From Cephalotus follicularis (lineage: Eukaryota; Streptophyta; Magnoliopsida; Oxalidales; Cephalotaceae): DNA of 64,000 nucleotides. The translations under genes were made by a program, and so were the position numbers. Numbering within the stretch: position 1 is the first letter of the stretch; each line of letters starts with the position of its first letter. The stretch lies in the NCBI GenBank assembly GCA_001972305.1, contig BDDD01001355.1, positions 160,529-224,528 on the forward strand, given 5' to 3'. Shown in pieces: positions 21,641 to 32,028 of this stretch. The notes below the pieces were generated by a model, which worked only from the letters and a program-made list of their open reading frames with translations, did no database searches and had not been told where the DNA came from.

Positions 21641-23078
21641 TGTCACACCCCGTTATTTCCATTCACGTATAATGGACAAGCATATGTGGTGATATCAGAA
21701 ATAAGCATAAATAATATTCCATCACAACTTATAAATAAAAATTATTGCGGAAGCATTCGATAAGCCGGAATATAAATAAAAGTCGTCCGCACGTATCCCA
21801 TACTACGTGCGGGTAAAACCAATAATTATCCTTACAAAAGGAATACAACATAACACGAGATGTGATCCGTTCGATACAATACAATACATCATCAACATTA
21901 AAATAACAACCTTAAAATAACAACCTTAAAATAACAATAGAAGCTCTCCTAGCTTCAGCAGCAATATCCGAGGTCTTCGCTTAATCTGAAATTGTAGGGG
22001 GTTAGCCGTTGTCCTCACTTGGCTAAGTAGAAAGATAATGCATGATAAGGAATATATGAATGCAACATGTATGAAATTTATATATTAAAATAACATTTAA
22101 ATGTGCCAATATATAAGCAATCATGCCAAGTGGCCATAAACAATCCATATGCAAGAATACCGCACAAGGGTACAATCAATTCATCCATCAATTGGGTGTC
22201 ACATGTCGCCAACTCCTAGCACCAACTGCGCACCACCTATCTATCACCCTACGCTCCGAAGATGATAAATCAGGTAACATTTACTACCGGCATTAGCGGG
22301 AAGTTTAGTCACCATTTATACTTGAACCATTTATCATCTTCTATTCCAATTCTAAGAGTTGTTGATTCTAATCCATTAACAGGAGATATTAACATTCCTA
22401 GTCACATTATCATCATAACAACAGAGAATTCAGATTGAGAACTTACCAAGAGACCAAAGCTTCAAGGTTCCTTCTTGGAGCTCTCTATAATTCCTCCAAT
22501 GCAAGCTCCAATAATTTCTCTCTTCACTCAATGTTTTCTAACACTCATCTCACAATTCAACAGCTGATATAATGTCAAAATCTCTTTTGAATTCGTCAGA
22601 TTCCTTCTCCAAGTCACATGCACTCACTTTTCTCTCTTTTCTTTCCATCACATGCATCCCTCTCTTCACTTTTCTCTCATTAATTATCAATTTGAAGGTT
22701 GTAGGTTTGCAGAGAACATGCAAACATTCACTTTTGCATGTTCTGGCAGGTGGTGAAACGCATGTGCCTTCTACCCACCTGTCATTCTTGTCTCTGCACA
22801 TGCCAGGAATCTGTCCTGGGCAATTCCAGTCGACTGGATATAGTAGGCAGTCGACTGCCTTCAACACGTAGCAAACAGTCGACTGTTGCCCTGTGACAGT
22901 CGGCTGTTTGGGCTAGTTTAGGGCTTCTTAACTTTGATACTTCACCAAAAGTACATCCATTCATCCCAAGCATTTACCAATCATAGAAATTAGTATAATT
23001 GAACAATTAACTCAACTAAAATGTATATTTAATTTCAACATTGGATCAATATACATTAATTGAGTTGCGGTTATTACA
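21641..23078 (-). repeat. Gypsy-F 5' LTR, internally deleted
   Basis: 1438 bp, against 2740 bp for the other LTR. Sequence corresponding to 14829-16143 of the 3' LTR is missing, with a 2-bp TA overlap at the junction near 22307. The remainder is about 99 percent identical by eye. The deletion removes word array 1 and the middle of the LTR. Confidence 0.9.
22827..22906. repeat. Word array in Gypsy-F 5' LTR
   Basis: Word starts: 22827, 22848, 22876, 22897, with steps 21, 28, 21 bp, identical to the 3' LTR. Confidence 0.88.
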
Positions 23079-23083
23079 CATAC

Positions 23084-23822
23084 AATCAGATTCACAATAA
23101 AACATGACGAACCATCACAAGTAAAACAAGAAACCAACCTGTAATGGTGATACAGAAATCGTAGAAGGAACACAACAATTTTCGAGACTTACAACGACTG
23201 TTAAATAGGAAAAAGAGAAGGAATCACACGGATTCAAAGCCTGCCTATGGAGTGTATAGCAAAACCATCCATAAACCAAAACATGGAGAACAAACCTGAT
23301 TTTGATGAAGCAATTGCACGAAGAACAAAACGAATTCCCAAGTTTTGCAGGTCGGTGCGTCCCAGGCAAGAGAAAAAGAAGATAGCATAAAACAGTGGAC
23401 AAAAACGCATACTTAAACTGAAGAGAGAGACAATTTCGGCTAGGATAAGGAAAAGAGGAAACAAAATCTGGTGGGATAAGGAAATAGGGGGATTTTTAGG
23501 GAAGTTAGACGAAAAGAGAAAGAAGTTATGGGAGAGAGGGAGATAGGAGAGAGAGAATCGGGTGAGGTATGAGAGAGAGAGAAAATTAATTAAAAAGGAT
23601 TAATTTTAAATGTTTAAAATAAATAAAAACTGATTTATAAAAAAAATTTAAAAAAAGAAATAAAATAAACCTTTCTTACCCATATACACATACTAACATA
23701 CCTAATAAGCCAAGGCTGGTATCAGTCAGCCCAAGACACATAAACCAAAATAAAGTAGACAGACTACTTAATGAAATGGATTAAAAGCCCGAAAATTACA
23801 CACGGACAAACAGGGTATTACA
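23084..23822 (-). repeat. Gypsy A' 5' LTR, piece 3
   Basis: Resumes the A' LTR after Gypsy-F and ends CAGGGTATTACA, like both Gypsy-A LTRs (44323, 51349). Contains a GA-rich tract at 23516-23583, matching the purine tract of the A LTRs. Confidence 0.85.
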
Positions 23823-23829
23823 AAGAAGA

Positions 23830-25405
23830 TGTAACACTTACCTTGAGTTCTTTACTCCTAATCTTTTCAAAACACTATCTTGCTTCAAGGCACTTTGAAT
23901 AGCAAATGGCATGCTATATCTCCAAGATGATCCATGCCAAGAGAGAAGCAAGAGTGAGTGTATGGGAGAGAGAGTAAAATTTTGGCCAAAGAGGAAGAAG
24001 AACCAAGGAAGAGATGTTAGTCACTTAATGTCTTAGTCTCTTTTCTACTTCTGGTGAAATGGGCTCTTAAGTCTTAACTCATAATACACTTCCTTTATAT
24101 AGTAAGTGATGGTCAAAGCTTATTACCTTCACCAAGTCAAAGGTAAATAGGTCATAAGAATAGACAACATGATTAATCTAATTAATCATGTAGCTTATCT
24201 CATAAGCTAATTAATTAAACTAATAGTATTAGTATAATTAATTAATTCTTTAATTAATTATCTCTCTCTAATTCTCTTGCATTATCACACTTGTATTGTG
24301 TATGACTCTATGGATTCATAATTACGTTGCACATAGGATTAATCATAACACTTATGATTGTCCAATTAGTCATTCATAATCACATTAGAAACTTATAATC
24401 GAAATAAAAGAATTAAACCCTGATTTTAAATTTTTGTTACACGTGATTAATAATCAATTAATCTATATTATCCTAATGATCAACATCCATATCTACCAAT
24501 GCATATAGACCCCCAGGTAATATGAATATAACCTTGAATCTCGAACTATAGTTACGTGTACGCAAATCCCTCTACCGACAATGCTCGAATTAAACTTATG
24601 GCAAGAAACATGTCAGGCCCTAATAGTTCATTCATTAAAATGATATCGTAGGTAATTAGCTATAATGATCAAATTAGAAAATCTTTCTAATTAACTGATC
24701 TTTGATATTATAATCAACATTCCAATACCTCTTCATCATGGCCAGGAAATCTTACCGTTAGTAATCCTAAACGTAAACTCCCTTTATTCCATATTGCTCA
24801 CTGACATATCTCCATGCATAATCTACCATACCCAACTAAACCTGTATACTCCTCGTGGTTAGAAGATGTACTTAAGTATTATCAAAGCATGATATCTTAT
24901 ACATAAGACACCCAATGGTGGCTCAGGACTAAGGACCACTCACACTACTGTAATACAAAAAGCCTATCTGACATATAAGTAAAACTCCATACAGGATTTC
25001 TTACAGCGAGCCGTTTCAATGAACTTATAAATTAATGAACACCCACGTGTATGTCATATAGTCACTATATGATGACTTGTGGGAATAGTCAACCTCTTCA
25101 ACGAGCTAGCATACAAGGTGCTAGTCTATTCGGATAACATATGTCCAAGTATGTTATTCTACGACTAGGAAGGTTCTAGAATAAAGCTTACCGATGTGCT
25201 AAGTCTCACAGCCTGATCTCATCATGGTCTTAGTCATCAAATTTTATTTTATAGACATTCATTGATTATACATATATTTTATAAACATATATTAATGAAC
25301 AATTGTCATTGATTATAATGAAGGGCATCCTTTATTAAAGTATAATGTTTATTAGAAACTATTGTTATTACAAGATAACCTAGCTTGTAGGACTTATCTC
25401 TAACA
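23830..25405 (-). repeat. Copia-H 3' LTR
   Basis: Starts on the minus strand with TGTTAGAGATAAG at 25405 and ends with GTGTTACA at 23830. The start is anchored by the purine run next to it; the far end is inferred from TG..CA ends and the adjacent A' LTR. No word array is seen in it. Confidence 0.75.
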
Positions 25406-25415
25406 ATCTCCTACT
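25406..25415 (-). other. Copia-H polypurine tract
   Basis: Minus strand AGTAGGAGAT, directly upstream of the 3' LTR; compare AGTGGGAGAC before the D 3' LTR. Confidence 0.65.
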
Positions 25416-25419
25416 AGTA

Positions 25420-25918
25420 CTAAAGCCAGTTACTCATGTGTTTTACACCCATCCCAGAGAGATGTTTGTCGAAGACGCTCTTCGATAAGGCTTTAGTAAA
25501 GGGGTCTGTTGTGTTGTCTTCTCCTGGTATTCACTCTACTTTGATATCTCCTCTTCCAATGATCTCTCTAATCAAATGGAAGCACTGCAATATGTGTTTA
25601 GACCTTTGGTGTGACCGAGGTTCCTCGGCCTGTGCAAAAACCCCATTGTTGTCACAATATAAAGATATTGGATCATCAATGGTAGGAACCACACCAAGAT
25701 CCATGATGAACTTCTTCATTCACAAACTTTCCTTTGTAGCTTCTGATGCTGCAATGTATTTAGTCTCAGTGACCGAATCTATAGTGGTTGGTTGCATGGA
25801 ACTCTTCAAACTTACTGCATCACCATTCAAGGTGTACGCAACCCGATGTAGATCTAGAATCATCCACATCTATTTGAAAGTCAGAGTAAGTAAAAACCTT
25901 AACTTTCAAACTATTTCC
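25420..25918 (-). pseudogene. Copia-H RNase H C-terminal part
   Basis: Reads TSGCVHLE, then TIDSVTETKYIAASEAT, SLYCDNNGVFAQ, RSKHILQCFHLIREII and NTTDPFTKALSKSVFDKHL, ending MGVKHMSNWL before a TAG at 25420-25422. This is the RNase H end of a Copia pol. Stops are present after KESL and after DIKVE. It is truncated at its N-terminal side by Copia-D. Confidence 0.85.
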
Positions 25919-27663
25919 TGTTAGAGATAAAGTCCTGCAAGCCAGTGTCGACCTTGCATTTACTCTATCTTGTATATAACGATTTATATTCAATAAAGAT
26001 GTTTATATTTTATCATTGGATATGAGTTCATTATTTTAATACATGTTTGATTAATAATAAATGAATGTTCTGGAATAAAGTTAGAGAACTAAGTTCATGA
26101 TGAGATTATGAGGCATCTCAGCATACTTTATTTCGAATCTTCCTAGTTATAGGATTGATACTCAGGGCATGATCAATCTAGATAAACCAGCACATACTGT
26201 TAGATCAGTAAGCAGAGGGTGATTGATCTCACTCACTCATATGGTCGATGCTATGATAACTACGTGGGTGCTCGTTGACGTATAAACGAGTTAACGTGAC
26301 TGTAAAATAGAATATCTGTATGGAGTTTTACTTACTTGTCAGACAGAATTCTAGTTTTACAACAGTGCAAGTGGTCCTTGGACATGAGCCGTCACTGGAT
26401 GTCTTGCGCATAGGGTACTATGTTTTGATGGTGCTTAAATACATATTCAATGAAATGTATACATGCATTAGTTGGACATAGTACGCTTATGTACGGAGAC
26501 ATGTGAACATGCAATAATGAATCCATTGCTTCTAGTAAAAGAAGATTATGCCCAGGATGATTTTTGTTAGTAATTTAGTGCCTTGCCAAGCTAGCCATGA
26601 TATCAAATGTCTGATATCATTGGTAAAATATTAGAGGGGCACCTCTAATATTATTTAAGGCTGACGAAAGATACTCACGTAGCTAAAGATTAAGTTATTG
26701 GGGTCTGACATAATCCGTATCATAGATTTAATCGGAGCATTGTCAGTGGAGGGACTATACGTACATTTACATGTAAATCATGGTTCGCAGATAATTCATA
26801 TTACCTAGGGGTCATTATGCATTGCTAGATATCGATGTCGACCGGTAGGATGCCCGATATTGAATTGATAATTAATCTTGGAAGAAAAGAATTAAAAGGG
26901 TTTTAATTCGAAAAGTACGAGATTGTGTTTTTCTTTTTATGTGATAATAAATACCTAATCGGATATTCGGGGGTTTTACAATTTAATCCTACGACAAGCG
27001 TAATAGTGAACTCATAGGGTCACACACAATATATGCTGATATTTCTGACACCGTATGAGAGAAAAATAATTATGATAATTATTTCTTAATTACATTTAAT
27101 GAGATTAAATGTCATTAATGTGATTAAGGAAAGTAAATAGTTATCTATTGAAAGGAAGGCTATTTATGCTAAGTGGGATACTTGGCTAAAATAGGAGATT
27201 GAGAAATTGTGTTAACACGTTTTGGCTAGCACTAAAATAGGAGAACACGTGTTTTCTCTATATATGTCTCCCAGCAGTTCCTATCTATCTCTCAACCGAA
27301 AAAGCATAACCTGCAATCAAGAGTTGAAAGCTTGAGAAGACTGGTCTTGGAGATTGAAGCTTGGTGTGGATACCTTGGAGGCATGCTATTCTTGGAGGCT
27401 AGAACCCGTGCCAATCAAGCAAGGATATCGCCACACCTTGGAAGCAAGAAGCCGTGATTATCAAGGAAGGAGCCGCTCCATCTTGTGAGTTATTTTCACC
27501 CGCTCCTTCTTGTTTATTATATGTATTTCTGACTGTATACATATGCTCAATGATCTTGGAATGAAGCTTGTGGCTTGTTGATCATGAGATGATAACAAAT
27601 TATTTTAGGGTTGCATGCATCTAGATTTTTAATTAGTTGTTTGCTCACCATAAGGTTCCTACA
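25919..27663 (+). repeat. Copia-D 5' LTR
   Basis: 1745 bp, TGTTAGAGAT to TTCCTACA, adjacent to the primer binding site. It aligns with 40805-41149 and 57975-58338 of the broken 3' LTR with visible divergence. Confidence 0.9.
27256..27266 (+). promoter_or_regulatory. Possible TATA box in Copia-D 5' LTR
   Basis: CTCTATATATG about 400 bp before the LTR end, a good match to plant TATA boxes. The 3' LTR in this window is cut before this point, so conservation cannot be checked here. Confidence 0.4.
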
Positions 27664-27666
27664 AAA

Positions 27667-27678
27667 TGGTATCAGAGC
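27667..27678 (+). other. Copia-D primer binding site (initiator tRNA-Met)
   Basis: TGGTATCAGAGC, three bases inside the 5' LTR. Confidence 0.9.
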
Positions 27679-27935
27679 GGATTTGATGCATATATGCAGT
27701 TAGAATTTTGTTGTTGATGATATGCTTGAATTGTTTGGGTTAAACCGTGAGACGGAAACATGAGATGTAAACAGCAGATTTCTCTGTTGCTGTAACGCCC
27801 GAGGTTTTCATTAATGCGATGGTGTGTTTCCCGATGTAATCTACACCTTGAATTTATGAGAGTCATGAGTTTCCTATCTTGTGTATTGAAACTTGCATGG
27901 AGAGATAAAGTGCAAAGTGTGGGAACAAGGGCGGG

Positions 27936-28066
27936 CAGCCGACTGCCAGAAGGAGGCAGTCGACTGGATCCCCTGTAAGTAAACCAGCCCACTGCTAGGG
28001 GGAAAACAGCCGGCTGGGGAGAGTTTCGGCAGAAACAGCCAACTGCCGAGACAAGGCAGCTAACTG
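27936..28066. repeat. Word array 1 in solo LTR E
   Basis: Word starts: 27936, 27957, 27985, 28007, 28036, 28057, with steps 21, 28, 22, 29, 21. Words are CAGCCGACTG, CAGTCGACTG and variants. Confidence 0.85.
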
Positions 28067-28601
28067 CCACGTGGTCTGTCAGTCAAAAACGTGTTGAAAT
28101 ACCGAGATTTTGGAGGAGAATTGACGGGAGAGAAGTGTTGTTGAGCAGAGAAGTGGAGAGGGGCAATTTTCCTCCATAAAACCACATCTCTTCTCCTCCT
28201 TGAATTATTTTTCTTGAGAGAAACAAAGTGCGAGGAAGAAGGAGAGGAAAGTGAGTGTGTGACTAAGCCTAAGTGCTTTTTTTTGAATCGGGGACTTGGA
28301 AGCTCGGACCAGTGGGAGAACAGGACTTGTTGGAGTTGCTGGACAGGCCTGGGAGCGTGGAACGCCTCGGATCCGGGACTTAAAAAGGTGGATTGCAATT
28401 CCTAACTTGGAATTCAAGGTAGGGGAAAGTTGTAATTGTGATTTAAGTTCAATCATAATAATGTTAATGGACGAAATGCGTGCAATATACTGTGATATGA
28501 GCATGAATGTGTGTTGTGGTGATAGTGCTATGCGTTTTGAGTGGATTAAAGTGGGTTGAACATGTGTATTTTTTGCTGTTTTGGGGCACTGCCCGCAGGG
28601 C

Positions 28602-29014
28602 CAGCCGACCGTCCATGGAGGACAGCCGACTGCCCGAGGCTACCAATCGACTGTTCAATGAGAACAACCGATTGCTCATGGGAAACAGCCGACTGTGCAA
28701 AGGAGCCCGTCGATTGTTCATGCTTTGTGATGAAGGACACCTCATGCTGTTTGACCAGCCGATTGCCAAGAAGGGTAGCTGACTGTTGAGGTAGGACAGC
28801 CGACTGCCAAGAAGGGCAGCCGACTGTTATTTGAGGACAACCGACTGCCAAGGAGGGCAGCCGACTGTTATTTGAGGACAGCCGACTGCCAATAGAGGAC
28901 AGCCGACTGTTGAAGGAAAACAGCCGACTTACAGGGGGAGACATCCGACTGCCAGGGGGTGACTGCCGACTGTTGAAGGAAAACAGCCGACTGTCAGTGA
29001 GAGACAGCCGACTG
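28602..29014. repeat. Word array 2 in solo LTR E (longest array)
   Basis: Nineteen words at 28602, 28623, 28644, 28665, 28686, 28707, 28756, 28776, 28797, 28817, 28838, 28858, 28879, 28900, 28921, 28942, 28963, 28984, 29005. All steps are 20 or 21 bp except one of 49. The consensus here is CAGCCGACTG, the reverse complement of the CAGTCGGCTG form in Copia-1. The linkers are G/A-rich and variable. Because 21 bp is seven codons, the array is open in several frames on both strands; this does not make it a gene. Confidence 0.92.
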
Positions 29015-29129
29015 TTTGGGACTGTTTTGCATTGTGAGCATATGTGTGCATCGTGTGCCGTGATGAACTGTATTGTGAATTGGTTATTGATGATTGTGAA
29101 ACATTTTACCCCTTTTGGAAGTGCAAACA

Positions 29130-29900
29130 TGATTTATATAAATCATTACTTTACACGAAAATGTATGTTTTGAGAAAATATATATTTTCGAAAGATTGTG
29201 AAAATGGCTTCCAAAACATTGTGAACCGAGAATTGTGACATTGTGAAAATGTGTTTGTTTTCAAGTATTTTATGTTTTATAACTTGCTTGGAAATGTTTT
29301 GATCGAATTGAATTGTTGATTGAGTAATCAACTGTTTCCAAAAATGTACTCCATTTTGGAAGTGAGTAAATGGTTTATTAAAATCATTACTATGGGGAAA
29401 AGTATGTTTTCCAAAAGAATTGTGAAAATGGTTTCAAGGGATTGAAAAACTGTTATACGAAGATGAGTATCTTCGCGTATTTGAATGTGGTTCAAATGAC
29501 TTGTTCTACCTCTTAAAAATGTATTGCTTTCAAGTATTTTATGATACGCTAAAATTACTTGAAAGGGGTTGAAACAAGATTTCAAATGATTGTTACATAT
29601 TTTGAATAAATATGTTTTGGCAAGTACTTCATTTTATATAAATTACTTGCTGACTGTTTTGAAGAGAAAAATATATGTTACAAGTATTTATATCTATAAA
29701 TTACTTGAAATGAATTGAAGGAAAGCGTATTGTTGCAAGTATTTTATGAAGCATAATTTACTTGGGAAATGGAGTGTTATATATATTGACAAATATATAT
29801 GTTGTAAGTATTTATACTTTTGAACGTTTTGGAGATGAACTGCAACGTATTGAACGATATGTTTTGATCAAGTAATTATTTTATAAATTGCTTGAGCTGG
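29130..29900 (+). repeat. AT-rich degenerate repeats with CAAGTA/TACTTG inverted phrases in E
   Basis: Recurring phrases CAAGTATTT and AATTACTTG (for example 29530-29560, 29619-29650, 29678-29710, 29735-29765) alternate and could pair as short stem-loops. The phrase TTGTGAAAATGG occurs near 29196 and 29420, with a repeat distance of about 220-240 bp. No ORF of note. Confidence 0.55.
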
Positions 29901-29949
29901 ATTGTATGTGCTGTGATTGCACTGTGCTATTGCTGTGAGTGTACTGTTA

Positions 29950-30250
29950 TCGTGACTGTGACTAGTGTTGGTACTTAGCCGCTATGCTAGTATCGTTTAT
30001 TGTGTCCTGATTGTTGTTACTTAGCCACCGCGCTAGTAACGTGGATGTTATTGAATTGATTGTGATTGAGTGTTGCCGCTAGCGGGGTAATGTTGGTGCT
30101 TAGCCACCGTGCTAGTATCGTGAGTGTTGCCGTTAGCGGGGTAGTGTTGGTACTTGCCGTCGTGCTTGTATCGTATTGTGTTCCGAGTGTTGTTACTTGC
30201 TCGTGTCAGTAACAGGGACAATTGTTTGCATTGAGTGTATTGATTGTCTG
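29950..30250 (+). repeat. GC-richer tandem repeat in E
   Basis: Four to five imperfect units with the phrase TTAGCCACCGTGCTAGTATC or variants, alternating with GCCGCTAGCGGGGTA. Similar in position and style to the tandem repeat of B1 at 10375-10690. Confidence 0.6.
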
Positions 30251-30985
30251 ATATGACATGCCTGATTGATAGGAGTGTTGCCCTATGTGGCGTGACTGTT
30301 TGGTTGATTGTTTGATAGTGTTGGACTGAGTTGTCCATTGTGGCTTTATTGACTGGATCGAATTGATGGGTCCTTAGGGACCTAAGGCTTGGTTGATTGC
30401 TTGTGTGGTGACTGGTCCCTTGCGGACATCACTGTTGTTTGAGTCAGTGTAGCTTGGTCGAGTTACACCTGTGCTGTGATATGCATATATATAGCATATA
30501 TGTATATACTGTTGTACATACCGTACTGCATCATTTTATATTCATACATGACATGTTTTATCTTTGACCCTGAATTACTCTTATGACCTTAGCTGAGTGA
30601 GGACAAAGGCTAGCCCCCTACAATTTCAAATTGATTTCAGGTTGATGCAGCGGATTGTTACCGTTGAGCTCCGAGGAACAAAGTGGAGTTTTATGTTATT
30701 TCTACTTTTGAGAAACGTTGTTGGATCATTGTAATAAATGAATTGATGTACTGATGAATATTGTTCACGCTCCGTTTGAGGGCAGTTTACTGTGATGTTT
30801 TGTTGTAGCATGTAGTATAGGATGCATGTTACGTTTTAATTCGGCTTATATTTAAATGCTTCCGCAAGTTGTTAATGTCATTGGAAAGTTTTAATTTATG
30901 GTATATTGCATAAGCCGGATTTATTTGTTGATTGCCACCACTATATATGTTGTTTGTGAAACGGGGTGTGACAACAGCTGTCTAA

Positions 30986-31260
30986 CCGTCGACGGTTTCG
31001 TATAAACCGTCGACAGTTAGACGTATCGCTCACAATATAACGCACATGGAAGTAATAAAGCATTGACGGTTTAGAGTAAACTGTCGACGCTTAGGGCTTC
31101 ACTTTGCTGTATTAAAGCGCTGACGGTTTAGAGTAAATTGTCGACGCTTTAGCACTAAGCGCTGACGTTTTGATAAAACTGTCGACACTTAAGGCTTAAT
31201 TTTAACGCTCTGTACCAAAGCGCAGACGATTACGCAAAGCGTAAACAAAAGCGTCGACGC
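30986..31260. repeat. GTCGAC-core array in Copia-D leader
   Basis: Hexamer positions (GTCGAC or one-step variants): 30988, 31009, 31062, 31083, 31119, 31140, 31161, 31181, 31222, 31253. Six of nine steps are 20 or 21 bp. Flanks differ from the other arrays: CC-GTCGAC-GG, GC-GTCGAC-GC and GCTGACGG. Between paired words lies GGTTTAGAGTAAACTG, so pairs can fold into perfect short stems. Confidence 0.8.
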
Positions 31261-32028
31261 TTAACGTACAACCATCGAATGTTTAATAGCAAATCTGAAA
31301 AAGTGTTTTTCTTAAATTACCCAAATTAATTGTCTATATTTATAGAAGCATATCTATCAAAATAATTAGGTAATTCAATGAGATTGAATTATATTTTTTG
31401 CATGATGGTAGGGTTATGGACATAACCTAGGTTTGTCTTATTTAATTCAATTGTTGAATGTATGTTTTATACTCATAATTTTCAAGTTGTAATAATTTTT
31501 GGAGACTTGCATGTCTCTCTTCTCTCTCTTGATTTGTATCTATAATTCTTCTTAACCTCATTGTAACTCCCCTTAATTTATTTTAAGGTTTCTGTAGTTT
31601 ATAGTTGGTTTATGTAATTGAAACTGTGAGTGTCGCAACAGAAGCAAGTTTGAGAAGAGCAAAGATATTACTAGACCCATGCATGTATGGGAGTTAATGT
31701 ATGATTGTAATAACATACCTAGGAATGAGACCAGCAGCTTGTTTGAGAGTCAAACAAGTTGCAGTAGTAAAGTCCATAACCTGTCATTAGTTTTAATATG
31801 TATGTAATGCATGTCTAAATTATGTACCAAAGGTTCCAACGGCCTCTTTATAATATGACATCTACCTGTAATTTGATTAATAACGGGTTGGCTAATAATG
31901 AATATATATCTGTCATTATTTGTCATTTATCCCATGATATCAAGTTAAAGCGAAACGGACACAAGATAGTGCTCGGTCGTCGCCTTCTACCATTGTAACT
32001 GATATAGATGCTCTTGGAGATTGTGAGT

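Larger units (their letters stand above)
14175..23078 (-). mobile_element. Gypsy-F, chromodomain Ty3-gypsy element, TSD CATAC
   Basis: Complete element on the minus strand with perfect 5-bp target duplicates CATAC (14170-14174, 23079-23083). LTRs start TGTCACACCCCG and end TTATTACA. Internal order is gag, protease, RT, RNase H, integrase, chromodomain. The long LTR, TGTCACACCC start, initiator-Met primer site and C-terminal chromodomain fit the Tekay/Del clade of chromoviruses. Shared LTR parts are nearly identical, so insertion was recent, yet the polyprotein has at least three interruptions. Confidence 0.93.
8860..23822 (-). mobile_element. Gypsy A', 5' end only, interrupted by B1 and F
   Basis: Minus-strand relative of Gypsy-A (41591-51349). 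Only the 5' LTR in three pieces, a degenerate primer site and the first 27 gag codons are in the window; the rest is expected to the left of Copia-1. LTR pieces align in order with the A LTR, including its word array and the GGGTATTACA end. The summed LTR length is about 2.8 kb against 2733 bp in A. The sequence is clearly more diverged than between the two A LTRs, so this is an older copy. AAGAA at 23823-23827 may be one target-site duplicate. Confidence 0.85.
23830..25918 (-). mobile_element. Copia-H, 3' end only, cut by Copia-D
   Basis: Minus-strand Copia element with a 3' LTR (23830-25405), polypurine tract and RNase H end. It is cut at 25918 by the start of the Copia-D LTR. H and D are related: LTRs of both begin TGTTAGAGATAA and their RNase H ends align. 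The rest of H would lie beyond the right end of D, outside the window. Its left end is only 7 bp from the A' LTR. Confidence 0.82.
27791..30973 (+). mobile_element. Solo LTR E (Gypsy type) in Copia-D leader
   Basis: 3183 bp, TGTAACGCCC to GGTGTGACA. Its 3' end, reverse complemented, resembles the starts of the minus-strand F and G LTRs (TGTCACACCCCG and TGTCATGCCCCC, then GCGGAAGC and AAGCCG phrases), so it is a plus-oriented relative. No gag or pol inside. The flanks GTTGC and ACAGC do not form a clean 5-bp duplication, so the insertion history is less certain than for the other solo LTRs. It carries the longest word array in the window. Confidence 0.8.

Noticed and set aside
23823..23829. 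Host DNA remnant between A' and H
   Set aside because: Seven bases are too few to interpret; they may be the A' target duplicate plus two bases.
28602..29014. CRISPR array, because of short repeats with variable spacers
   Set aside because: Repeats are 10 bp, spacers 10-11 bp, words are degenerate, and the context is a plant LTR; no cas genes.
28546..29130. A real protein-coding gene with SRL heptad repeats
   Set aside because: The frame is open only because the 21-bp step equals seven codons; both strands are open, and 20- and 28-bp steps shift the frame.
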